DNA from: DASQUK01 sp035697145
GTDB taxonomy: Bacteria > Actinomycetota > Acidimicrobiia > Acidimicrobiales > VFJN01
Reading direction: 5' to 3'
Assembly (NCBI GenBank): GCA_035697145.1
Contig: DASSDL010000142.1
Span: 18,680 to 82,679, forward strand
DNA length: 64,000 bases
In this document: one piece after another, positions 1-8,080 of the stretch
Position numbering within the stretch: the first letter of the stretch is position 1
Layout: each line of letters begins with the position of its first letter
Notes under the pieces: generated by a model
What the model was told of the DNA's origin: nothing
Databases searched by the model: none
Seen by the model: only the letters and a program-made list of their open reading frames with translations
Made by a program: the position numbers and the translations under genes

Positions 1-206
1 GCGTCGGCGTCGACGGCCGCCACGGTGCCTGCCCACAGCCCTCGCACGGACGCCACGGCCACCTCGGTCACAACGTGGAGCGTGCCGCCGCCCTCGGGAT
101 CTCGGGCGACCGACCGGCAACCGGGCAGCGCGGCTGCGAGCCGCTGCGGATCGGCCAGCGCCGCCCACGCCTCCGGCGGCGCCGACATCGGGAACGTCGT
201 CTTCAC
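1..206 (-). CDS. CoxG-like SRPBCC protein (partial, 3' end missing)
   Basis: The first 68 codons read as the start of a carbon monoxide dehydrogenase subunit G-like protein (SRPBCC fold): a PPEAWAALADPQRLAAALPG stretch followed by the start of a beta-rich domain. The GTG start overlaps the TGA of the molybdenum hydroxylase large subunit in a GTGA junction, so the two are probably translationally coupled. CoxG-type proteins accompany molybdenum hydroxylases and are thought to help membrane recruitment or maturation. The rest of the gene lies beyond the left edge. The family assignment rests on the N-terminal pattern and on context. Confidence 0.75.
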   Translation of the reverse strand, partial: MKTTFPMSAPPEAWAALADPQRLAAALPGCRSVARDPEGGGTLHVVTEVAVASVRGLWAGTVAAVDAD

Positions 207-2581
207 GTCGCCACCCTTTCGCCGAGCAACGCCCACAGCTCCGGCGGCGAGATGGGCATCCGGTCGATGCGCACCCCCGCCGCGTCCTCGATGGCGGCGG
301 CCAGGCACGCCGAGCCCGGGATCACGCCGGCCTCGCCCGCACCCTTGATCCCCAGCGGGTTCAGCGGCGACGGCGTCTCCAGGTGGCCGACCACCGGCGT
401 GGGCACCTCGCTGAGGTACGGCATCAGGAAGTCCATGAAGCTGGCATTGGTGAGGTTGCCCGAGCCGTCGTAGGCGAGCCGCTCGTAGAGGGCTCCCGCC
501 ACCCCCTGGGCGACCCCGCCGTGGATCTGGCCCTCGACGATCATCGGGTTGATCAGCGGCCCGCAGTCGTGCACCACCGCATAGCGCAGCACGTCGACGG
601 TGCCGGTGTCGGGGTCGACCTCCACCACCGCAGCATGCATCCCCGAGGCAAAGGTCGAGCGCACGGGCGAGTAGTAGTCGCGTGCCTCGAGGCCGGGTTC
701 GTCGTCCTCCGCGACGGGCGGAGCGTCGGGGTCGGCCGGCGACGCGAACTGGGTGGCGGCCTGGGCCTCCTTCGAGAACGCGTAACGGAGCGGGTTGGAC
801 AGCACGGCCACCTGCGCGAGCGGGATGCCGCGGCTCGGTGCGCCCCGCACGTGCACCACCCCGGACTCGATGTCGAGATCCTCGGGGGCCGCCTCCAGTG
901 CCTCGGCGGCGACCCGGATCGCCTTGTCCCGCACCTGCCGGGCGGCCAGCGCCACGGCATTGCCGCTCATCACCGCGGCGCGGCTGGCGTACGTGCCGAC
1001 GGCGTAGGGGAAGCGGCGCGTGTCCCCGGTGGTGACGAACACGTCGGCCACGTCCACGCCCAGCTCGTCGGCAACGATCTGCGCGAACACCGTCTCGTGC
1101 CCCTGGCCCTGCGACGTGAGGCCGGTCGCCACCATGACCCGTCCGTTGGTCTCGACGTGGACGTGCCCACCCTCGTAGGGACCGACCCCCGTGCCTTCGA
1201 CGTAGCAGGCCAGGCCGATGCCGCGGTGGCGGCCCCGCGCTCTTTCCGCCTCCCGCTCGGCGGCAAAGCCGTCCCAGCCCACCAGGTCCTTCAGACGCTC
1301 CAGCAGCGCCGGGTAGTCACCGGAGTCGTAGATGAGCGGCCGACCGTCCTGGAACACCATGTCGAAGTCGTAGGGGAACTCGTCGGGCCCGATGAGGTTG
1401 CGCGCCCGCACCTCGGCCCGGTCGAGCCCGAGCTGCTCGGCGATGCGGTCGATCGTCCGCTCCATCACGAAGCAGCCCTGCGGCCGCCCGGCCCCCCGGT
1501 AGGGCGTGCAGGTCACCGTATTGGTGTAGAGCGACGTGAACGTGACCCGGTAGTGGCGGTGGCGGTACGGCCCCGGGAGCTGCGTGGCGGTGATGATGGG
1601 CAGCACGATGCCGTAGGGCGTGTAGGCACCGGTGTCGTGCCAGAACTCGACCTCGAGCCCCAGGATGATTCCGTCGTCGTCGAACCCGACGCGCACGTGG
1701 TGCTCCTGGCCCCGTTCGTGGGTCGCCGAGACGAAGTGCTCGTAGCGGTCCTCGACCCACTTCACCTCGCGCCTCAGCGTGCGCGCCGCCCACGGCACCA
1801 GGACCTCCTCGGGGTACGGGTGCAACACCTTGGTGCCGAAGCCGCCACCGACGTCGGGGGTGATCACCTCGACGGCCACATCCGGCAGGTCGAAGATGTT
1901 GGCCACTGCCGCCCGCACGCCGGTCGACGTCTGCGTGGAGGTGCGGATCCGCAGGCGCTGGTCGTCGGCGTCCCAGCGGGCGTGGACACCCCGGCCCTCG
2001 AGCGGCGACGACAGCGAGCGCTCGATGGACAGGTCGAGCTCGAGGACCCGGGGCGCAGCGGCGATGGCGGCGCGGGCGTCACCCAGCTCCTGGGTGGTCA
2101 CCGCGGCCACGTTCCCGGGGACGTCGGGATGAACCAGGTGCTCGGCCGCGCGGGCGGGTCCGATGCCGACGACCGCAGCAAGCGGCTCGTAGTCGACCAC
2201 GATGCGCTCGGCGGCGTCCTCGGCCACGTAGCGGTCGTCCGCCACCACCATGGCGACCGGCTCGCCGACGTGGTTGACCTCCCCGCGGGCTAGGGCGTAC
2301 TGGGTCCGGGGGTGCGTGAGGTCCGGGTGCGGGATCAGCAGCGGCAGGGGATCCGCCAGGCGCCCCGGCAGGTCATCCCACGTGTAGATGGCCACCAGGC
2401 CGTCGACGTCGAGGGCGTCGGCGACGTCGATGCCGGTTATGCGGGCGTGTGCGTGCGGGCTGCGCACGAACGCCACGCCTAGCGCGTCGTGCCCGGTGTC
2501 GTCGAGGAACCGTCCGGCGCCGGTCAGCAGGCGCTGGTCCTCGCGGCGCTCGACCCTCTCGCCGAACCAGCGCGTGCTCAC
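203..2581 (-). CDS. Molybdenum hydroxylase large (Mo-cofactor) subunit
   Basis: This 792-residue protein is the catalytic subunit of the xanthine dehydrogenase/CO dehydrogenase family. Around residue 265 it has the GGGFGTK motif that contacts molybdopterin. Around residue 370 there is PYRGAGRPQG in the place of the active-site loop, and near the C-terminus KGAGEAG carries the conserved catalytic glutamate. The AYxCSFR loop of form I CO dehydrogenase is absent, so CO oxidation is unlikely. The GTG start overlaps the stop of the 2Fe-2S subunit. An upstream in-frame extension exists, but it only reads the other gene out of frame. The substrate is inferred from the barbiturase and AllFGH-like neighbours: hydroxylation of uracil or thymine to the barbiturate is the favoured idea, not shown by sequence. 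Confidence 0.88.
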   Translation of the reverse strand: MSTRWFGERVERREDQRLLTGAGRFLDDTGHDALGVAFVRSPHAHARITGIDVADALDVDGLVAIYTWDDLPGRLADPLPLLIPHPDLTHPRTQYALARGEVNHVGEPVAMVVADDRYVAEDAAERIVVDYEPLAAVVGIGPARAAEHLVHPDVPGNVAAVTTQELGDARAAIAAAPRVLELDLSIERSLSSPLEGRGVHARWDADDQRLRIRTSTQTSTGVRAAVANIFDLPDVAVEVITPDVGGGFGTKVLHPYPEEVLVPWAARTLRREVKWVEDRYEHFVSATHERGQEHHVRVGFDDDGIILGLEVEFWHDTGAYTPYGIVLPIITATQLPGPYRHRHYRVTFTSLYTNTVTCTPYRGAGRPQGCFVMERTIDRIAEQLGLDRAEVRARNLIGPDEFPYDFDMVFQDGRPLIYDSGDYPALLERLKDLVGWDGFAAEREAERARGRHRGIGLACYVEGTGVGPYEGGHVHVETNGRVMVATGLTSQGQGHETVFAQIVADELGVDVADVFVTTGDTRRFPYAVGTYASRAAVMSGNAVALAARQVRDKAIRVAAEALEAAPEDLDIESGVVHVRGAPSRGIPLAQVAVLSNPLRYAFSKEAQAATQFASPADPDAPPVAEDDEPGLEARDYYSPVRSTFASGMHAAVVEVDPDTGTVDVLRYAVVHDCGPLINPMIVEGQIHGGVAQGVAGALYERLAYDGSGNLTNASFMDFLMPYLSEVPTPVVGHLETPSPLNPLGIKGAGEAGVIPGSACLAAAIEDAAGVRIDRMPISPPELWALLGERVAT

Positions 2582-3075
2582 GAGCGCTGCTCCCTCGCCA
2601 GCTCCGAGGCTCGCCGCACCGATCGGACGATGTTGACGTAACCGGTGCAGCGGCAGAGGTTGCCCCCCAGCGCCTCCGTGATCTCGTCGTCGCCGGGTTC
2701 CGGGCTGCGCGCCAGCAGTTCGGTGGTGAGCAGCAGGAAGCCCGGCGTGCAGAACCCGCACTGGAGGCCGTGGCACTCGCGGAACGCCCGCTGCACGGGG
2801 CCGAGCTCCCCGTCGGGACCGGCGAGCCCCTCGACCGTGGTGATGCGGGAGCCGTCGACCATCACTGCGAACGTCAGGCACGAGCGGATGGGCTCGCCCT
2901 CCAGCAGGACGGTGCAGGCGCCGCAGACGCCGTGCTCGCAGCCGACATGGGTGCCCGTGAGCCGCAGGTCGTGGCGGAGCACGTCGGACAGCAGCCGGCG
3001 AGCCGGCACGCGTGCCGACCGGGTGACGCCGTTGACGGTCACGACCACCTCGTGGAGGTCGTCGATCTGGTTCAC
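2578..3075 (-). CDS. Molybdenum hydroxylase small (2Fe-2S) subunit
   Basis: This 165-residue electron-transfer subunit has the two expected cluster motifs. The plant-ferredoxin-type N-terminal domain has Cys46, 51, 54 and 66; the helical C-terminal domain has Cys106, 109, 141 and 143 (CGFCTPGF and CRCTGY). I chose the GTG at 3075 because the protein then begins just ahead of the usual VTVNG strand; a TTG at 3102 is possible. The stop overlaps the start of the large subunit. About 140 bp separate it from the end of the FAD subunit, the only sizeable gap in this otherwise overlapping set. Confidence 0.9.
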   Translation of the reverse strand: MNQIDDLHEVVVTVNGVTRSARVPARRLLSDVLRHDLRLTGTHVGCEHGVCGACTVLLEGEPIRSCLTFAVMVDGSRITTVEGLAGPDGELGPVQRAFRECHGLQCGFCTPGFLLLTTELLARSPEPGDDEITEALGGNLCRCTGYVNIVRSVRRASELAREQRS

Positions 3076-3214
3076 CGCTGGCCCGTCCTGTCCGCGAGGC
3101 AATGACGAACGGTCCTGCGAGCCCGAGGGAATACCGAACGGTTGCCGTGCGCGATTGCCTCAACCTGCGCCGACCATTCGCCGTTGCCTCCCGTCGGCGG
3201 GGGCGGGGCGGGTG

Positions 3215-4123
3215 TCACGCCGGAACCTCCGACGGCGGATCGCTCATGCCAGTGCCGGCGCGGGCCCGCTCGAGCGTACGGTCGAGGGCCCGGACGGTGA
3301 GCGTGGCGGCCAGGTGCCGTCGGTACTCAGCAGTGGCGTGGATGTCGTCGGTCGGGTCCAGGGACGAGGCGACGAGGTCGTAGAGCGCGTCGGGACCGGC
3401 GCGCCCGTCCGCCAGCACCGGACCGACGTCGATGACCACCGGCGTGGGCGCGCACGACAGGTAGGCGGCGCGGCCCGACGTCGGCTTCCCGTCGCCGTCG
3501 ACCGTGACGGTGAGGACGACGCCCGCCAGCGCGTAGTCGCCGTGCCGGCGCGCCAGCTCGTACACCGCCCAGCCGGTGCCCGCCTCCAGCGTCGGGAAGG
3601 TTGCCGCCACCACCAGCTCGTCGGCCTCGAGGGTGGTCTGAAGGGGACCGGCGAACAGCGCTGCCGCCGGCACCCGGCGGGACGTCAGCGCTCCGCGCCG
3701 CCACGCCACCGCCTCGACGCTGCCGTCCAGGAGCGCCAACACCGCGGGGAGCTCGGCCGCGGGGTCGGCGTGCGCCAACGAGCCGCACACGGTCCCGCGG
3801 TTGCGGATCACGGGGTGGGCGATCCATCCGGTGGCCTCGACGAGCAGCGGGTGGGCGGCGGCCAGCTGCGGCTCGCGCAGCAGCCGGGCGTCGCGCACGG
3901 TGGCACCGACCTCGATCGCCCCGTCGGCTCGGTCCAGCCGGTCGAGCCCGCTGACGCTGTTGACGTCGACGAGGTGGCCGGGAGCCGCCAGGCGGAAGTT
4001 CAGCAGCGGCACCAGGCTCTGGCCCCCGGCGACGACCTTGGCCTCGTCGCCCAGCTCGGCCAGGAGCCGGGTCGCCTCCTCCACCGACGTCGGCCGGTGG
4101 TAGACGAACGGCGGGGGTTTCAT
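3215..4123 (-). CDS. Molybdenum hydroxylase medium (FAD) subunit
   Basis: This 302-residue FAD-binding subunit is of the CoxM/XdhB type. The two FAD-contact stretches are visible: VVAGGQSLVPLL at residues 30-41 and RGTVCGSLAHADPAAE around 110-127. It would pass electrons from the 2Fe-2S clusters to an acceptor that cannot be predicted here. The ATG overlaps the TGA of the AllG-like gene (ATGA), tying the redox enzyme to the carbamoyltransferase-like genes in one transcript. A longer in-frame reading upstream is Arg/Gly-rich noise from the overlapping gene and was rejected. Confidence 0.9.
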   Translation of the reverse strand: MKPPPFVYHRPTSVEEATRLLAELGDEAKVVAGGQSLVPLLNFRLAAPGHLVDVNSVSGLDRLDRADGAIEVGATVRDARLLREPQLAAAHPLLVEATGWIAHPVIRNRGTVCGSLAHADPAAELPAVLALLDGSVEAVAWRRGALTSRRVPAAALFAGPLQTTLEADELVVAATFPTLEAGTGWAVYELARRHGDYALAGVVLTVTVDGDGKPTSGRAAYLSCAPTPVVIDVGPVLADGRAGPDALYDLVASSLDPTDDIHATAEYRRHLAATLTVRALDRTLERARAGTGMSDPPSEVPA

Positions 4124-5568
4124 CGCCCTCCCACCTCGGCCGACTCGGCCACCGCGGCCACCGCGGCCAGCGCTGCGGTGAAGCAGTCGAGCGGCGGCCG
4201 CACCAACCCGGCGCCGACCTGACCCGTCCCGGCCACCCGTCCGGCGATCCCGGTGTTGACGATCGGCGCCACCCCGGTGCGCACGACCCGCAGCACGTCG
4301 ATCCCGAACGGCACGCCCCGGAACCCCAGGGCGGGGAGCGTCCAGGTCGGGTGCTCGGCCAGCGTCAGCTCGTACATCAGCTCCGTCCACCCCACGGCGT
4401 CGCCCACGTCGCCCCCGACCAGTTGCACGATGGCTGGGGCGCCGGCCATGGCGAACCCGCCCAGCCCCACGGTCTCGGTGATCGCCGAGTCGCCGATGTC
4501 GGGGTTGGCGTCGTCGGGACCGAACCCGCCCAGGTAGAGCCCCTCGGGTACCGCGGCAGGGGCCGTGAACCAGCGGTCGCCGGTGCCGGCGACCCGGATG
4601 CCGAAGTCCGTGCCGTTGCGCGCCATGGCCACGACGACGCTGGAGCCGGCGACCTCCGCTCCGGCATCGGCGACGAGCTTGGCGGCGCCCATGACGACGT
4701 TGAGCAGGAAGTGGTCGTTGGCGTCGATGAACGCCAGCACGTCGGCGACATCGCCGGCCCGGCTACCGGCGTCGCCATCCTCGAGCGTGCGCACCAGGTC
4801 GGGCGCCAGGGCCCGTACCAGCAGCGACGTGCCGGCACGGTTGCGATTGTGGCCCTCGTCTCCCATGGCCACCATCGAGGCGATCAGCGCCCCGACGTCG
4901 ATGGGCCCATGCCGTCGGAGCCCCGACGCCAGGATCGGTCCCAGCACGCGCTCCATCCAGCGCAGCCGCTCGGTGACGGCGTCGCCGAAGGCGCCGTAGC
5001 GCAGCACCTTGCCCAGGCCCTCGTTCAGCGTGCTGCGGCTGGTGCGCCCGCCGGCCTCCTCGAGCACCCACATCGGCATCGAGGGGCTCACGATGCCGGC
5101 CATGGGACCGACGCTGGCGTGGTCGTGGCAGGGCGCCAGCTCGATGGCCCCCGACGCAGCGAGGCCCTCGGCGGCGTCCGGGGTGTCGGCCCAGCCCTCG
5201 TAGAGGCAGGCGCCGATGATCGCCCCTCGCATCGGGCCGGAGGCCGCGCCCCAGGCGAGCGGGGGGCCTGCGTGCAGTAGCTGGTGACGCCCGATCCCGA
5301 CCAGCTCGGCGGCGGGACGTACGTCGACGAGCCGGGGACGGACCGCCGTCATCCGGTCGATGGCGGTCCGGTTGGCCGGCGCCAGCCGCGGGTCGGCGGT
5401 GACCTTGGCCACCGCCGCAGCCGAGCCGGCCGGCGGCGGCCGCCACTCGACGGGGACCGTGGCCACGCCCTGGGCAGCCAGCGCCTCGTCGAGCGTCGGG
5501 GCCCCGACGGTGATGACGGCCTCGGGTGCCACCAGCAGGTCGGTGACGGGGCTGGCGCCGATGCTCAC
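4120..5568 (-). CDS. DUF1116 protein, AllG (YlbE)-like
   Basis: This 482-residue protein belongs to the DUF1116 family, whose Escherichia coli member YlbE/AllG is a subunit of oxamate carbamoyltransferase. Family-like features include DEGHNRNRAG around the middle, a long GxGD/GGFG-rich region and the MGAAKLVADA segment. The GTG start forms a GTGA overlap with the AllF-like gene. AllFGH converts oxalurate plus phosphate to oxamate plus carbamoyl phosphate in allantoin breakdown. Here the trio sits beside a barbiturase-type enzyme, whose product ureidomalonate is oxalurate with one more methylene. A ureidomalonate or related carbamoyl transfer is therefore an attractive inference. Confidence 0.85.
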   Translation of the reverse strand: MSIGASPVTDLLVAPEAVITVGAPTLDEALAAQGVATVPVEWRPPPAGSAAAVAKVTADPRLAPANRTAIDRMTAVRPRLVDVRPAAELVGIGRHQLLHAGPPLAWGAASGPMRGAIIGACLYEGWADTPDAAEGLAASGAIELAPCHDHASVGPMAGIVSPSMPMWVLEEAGGRTSRSTLNEGLGKVLRYGAFGDAVTERLRWMERVLGPILASGLRRHGPIDVGALIASMVAMGDEGHNRNRAGTSLLVRALAPDLVRTLEDGDAGSRAGDVADVLAFIDANDHFLLNVVMGAAKLVADAGAEVAGSSVVVAMARNGTDFGIRVAGTGDRWFTAPAAVPEGLYLGGFGPDDANPDIGDSAITETVGLGGFAMAGAPAIVQLVGGDVGDAVGWTELMYELTLAEHPTWTLPALGFRGVPFGIDVLRVVRTGVAPIVNTGIAGRVAGTGQVGAGLVRPPLDCFTAALAAVAAVAESAEVGGR

Positions 5569-7076
5569 GGTCGGCTCGACCTCGTCCCGACGGGCACGGC
5601 CCCGGCGCCGGTCGCCAACGCCACGGCCTCCTCGGCGGCGCGGGCATTGCTCCGGTGGACCGTCGCGCCCGCGTCGACCAGGGCGCGTGCCTGACGGTCG
5701 AGGCCCTGCGGGTCGCCACCGGTGCCGATCAGCACGGCCACGGTGGCAGCGCCGGCCGCCCGGGCGGCCGTCAGGGCCGGAGCGAGCGCCGCGGCCGGGT
5801 CGGGATGGGCGCCGTGGCCGAGCACGACATCGAGCACGACGACCCCGGCACCGCCGTCCGCGTCGGCCGCCGCGGCCACCCGCTCCGCCACGACCGTCGG
5901 GTCGATCATCGGATGCGGTCGGCCGGCCGTGAGCTCGTCGTCGCCCAGGTCGAGCAAGACGTGGGCACCACCGGGAGAATCGAAGGGTGCGATCCGCCGC
6001 AACGGGTCGGGGTGCACGTTCGAGCGCACCGGACCGAGGCGCCGCTCCAGCACGACGAGCGCCTCCGCTGCGTTGGTGCCGCCGCTGAACAGCCCGAGAA
6101 CGGGACCGGGGCGGGGCAACTCGGATCGTCCCGGGGGACGCCACTGCTGCGGCTCGCCGAACGTCACCCCCAACGCGTCGGCGATCTCGGCGGCTGCGTC
6201 GGTCAGCGTGGGCCCGACCGGGCCGACCAGGGCCAGCACCACGGGTGTCCGGCACTGGGCCGCCGCCGACATAACGGCCTCGGCCACCGCGGGATCGGGG
6301 GGCTTGGACACCACCCCGATGACCTCCACGGCCGGATCGTCGTCGAGCGCCGCCAGCGCCGCCAGCGCCGACACGCCGCCGACGGCCGACGACAGGTCGC
6401 GGCCCCCGACCCCCAGCACGTGGCGAACGCCGATCCCCGCACCGTCGAGCAGGCAGCACAGCTGCTGTGCGCCGGTCCCCGACGCCGCCACCAGCCCGAC
6501 CGGCCCGGGGACAACGACGTTGGCGAAGCCGAGGCCGACCCCGTCGAGGATCGTCGTGCCGCAGTCGGGGCCCATCACCAGCCGGCCGAGCGCGGTGGCC
6601 TCCCCCTTCAGGGCGACCTCGGCGGCGACGTCCACCCCGTCGCTGAAGACCATGACGTGGCGCCCCGCCCGCAGCGCCGCGATCGCCTCGACGTAGGCGT
6701 GCGCGCCGGGCACCGAGACCACGACGACGCCGGCGTCGGGTGCCCGGGCCGCAGCGGACTCGACCGTGCGGGGTTTGCCCCGACGATGGGCGACGCCGGA
6801 GCCTGACGTCCGCCGCTCGGCCAGGTGCCGATCGATGGCGGCGATCGCCCCCTCGGCGGTCGCCGGGCTGTCCGCCAACACTGCGACAACCAGATCGTCG
6901 GCCGTCGCGTCGGGCGCTGCGAAGCCCGCCTGGACCAGCAGGGCCCGGTTGAGCTCGGTGCCCATCGCGGCGATGACGGTCTCGACGCCCGTGATGTCCC
7001 GCGCCACCGCGCTCGCCCGCATCAGCGTCACGGAATCGTGGTACCGGCCGCGCGCGACGAGCACGCTCTCGGTCAC
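5565..7076 (-). CDS. FdrA-like protein, AllF subunit family
   Basis: This 503-residue protein has the FdrA architecture of fused succinyl-CoA-synthetase-like domains. Recognisable stretches are YHDSVTLM near the N-terminus, SGTGAQQLCCLLDGAG followed by GVGGRDLS in the middle, VSKPPDPAVAEAV, and DLGDDELTAGRPHPMID near the C-terminus. E. coli FdrA (AllF) is a subunit of oxamate carbamoyltransferase. The GTG at 7076 is preferred over an upstream ATG at 7148 because the protein then begins at the usual family position and overlaps the AllH-like stop (GTGA). Phosphotransfer or phosphorolysis chemistry is expected from the family; the substrate is inferred. Confidence 0.87.
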   Translation of the reverse strand: MTESVLVARGRYHDSVTLMRASAVARDITGVETVIAAMGTELNRALLVQAGFAAPDATADDLVVAVLADSPATAEGAIAAIDRHLAERRTSGSGVAHRRGKPRTVESAAARAPDAGVVVVSVPGAHAYVEAIAALRAGRHVMVFSDGVDVAAEVALKGEATALGRLVMGPDCGTTILDGVGLGFANVVVPGPVGLVAASGTGAQQLCCLLDGAGIGVRHVLGVGGRDLSSAVGGVSALAALAALDDDPAVEVIGVVSKPPDPAVAEAVMSAAAQCRTPVVLALVGPVGPTLTDAAAEIADALGVTFGEPQQWRPPGRSELPRPGPVLGLFSGGTNAAEALVVLERRLGPVRSNVHPDPLRRIAPFDSPGGAHVLLDLGDDELTAGRPHPMIDPTVVAERVAAAADADGGAGVVVLDVVLGHGAHPDPAAALAPALTAARAAGAATVAVLIGTGGDPQGLDRQARALVDAGATVHRSNARAAEEAVALATGAGAVPVGTRSSRP

Positions 7077-8008
7077 GACGCGTCCCCAGTGCCCAGCCCG
7101 CCTATTGGCGGCCCAAGTGGCGTCCGAGAGTGCCGGAATCCGCCACATCCGAACGCCGGAACGCGGACCGCCGAGCGGTCCGCGTGCGCGACGCCGACCA
7201 GCAACCCGGCGGCCAGGTACCAGCCGCTGGTGTGGCCGACGTCGATCAGACGACCGGCGGCGGCCTCGAGCCTGCCCGAACCTGCCAGGGCGAGGAGCAC
7301 CTCGGCGGCCTCCGGGACGAGGCCTCCGACGTCGGCGGCCTGCAGCAGTGCCGCCGACAACCGGGTGGTGGCGACGGGTGCCAGGGCCCGGACGGCCGTC
7401 CCCAGGTCATCGGCGGCGGGCGAGCCGAGGGCCCGCAAGGCCGCCAGCGCACCCGCCAGCAGGTCGTCGCCTGCCGGCGTAAGACCCGTCCCCCGCCCCA
7501 GCAGGCACGTGGCGGCGCCGTGGGCATCGCCACGCCCCAGGTCGTCGGCCAGCCGCTCGGGCGCGTCGGCCGGCAACAGGGCATCGAAGTTCGCTCGGGA
7601 CCGCACCACGCCCGCGAGGCGGCCCACGGCCGGCTGATCGAGGCCCGTAAGGCGCACGCGGGGATCGAACCATCGGCGGACGGCCACCAGCCGGCGGCCG
7701 TCCTGATGGACGGCGCCACGCCCGACTGCGAGACGGGCTCCCGCTGCCGGCAGCGGGGCGTCGCCAGCAAGCATGGCTGCGCACGGCAGCCGCACCCCGC
7801 CGGCGCTCACGACCGCCAGGACCCGTCCCCCGATCTCCAGGTATATGGCCGCCGGCCCGGCAGCGAGCACGGCCGCCGGTCGCACCGGGCCGATGAGCAG
7901 GTCACGCACGAGCACGCTGGCGGCGGCCGTGCCGGGACGGAACGAGGGACCCTCCGTCACCGCCGCCGCGTGGGGCACGATGGCGTGGCCGCCGGGGGCG
8001 ACCACCAT
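7073..8008 (-). CDS. DUF2877 protein, AllH (YlbF)-like
   Basis: This 311-residue protein is of the DUF2877 family, the third component (AllH/YlbF) of oxamate carbamoyltransferase. The diagnostic stretch is LLGRGTGLTPAGDDLLAGAL in the middle of the protein. The ATG at 8008 was chosen because the eight codons between it and a TTG at 8032 have AT-rich third positions unlike the rest of the gene; neither start has a good ribosome site. It is the first of three coupled carbamoyltransferase-like genes and lies 72 bp downstream of the barbiturase-type gene. Confidence 0.82.
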   Translation of the reverse strand: MVVAPGGHAIVPHAAAVTEGPSFRPGTAAASVLVRDLLIGPVRPAAVLAAGPAAIYLEIGGRVLAVVSAGGVRLPCAAMLAGDAPLPAAGARLAVGRGAVHQDGRRLVAVRRWFDPRVRLTGLDQPAVGRLAGVVRSRANFDALLPADAPERLADDLGRGDAHGAATCLLGRGTGLTPAGDDLLAGALAALRALGSPAADDLGTAVRALAPVATTRLSAALLQAADVGGLVPEAAEVLLALAGSGRLEAAAGRLIDVGHTSGWYLAAGLLVGVAHADRSAVRVPAFGCGGFRHSRTPLGPPIGGLGTGDAS

Positions 8009-8080
8009 TCGGTGAGGGGTTTGTGCGTTCAAGCACCGGATGGTAGGGCGATTCGCCCTCGCGCACTGTGGTTGGGCGAA

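Noticed and set aside
203..2581. CO dehydrogenase large subunit (CoxL)
   Set aside because: The AYxCSFR active-site loop of form I CoxL is absent; the loop reads PYRGAGRPQG.
203..3163. A single 986-residue frame joining the upstream part to the molybdenum hydroxylase large subunit
   Set aside because: The first 194 codons read the 2Fe-2S gene out of frame and are Arg/Gly/Pro-rich; the real large subunit starts at 2581.
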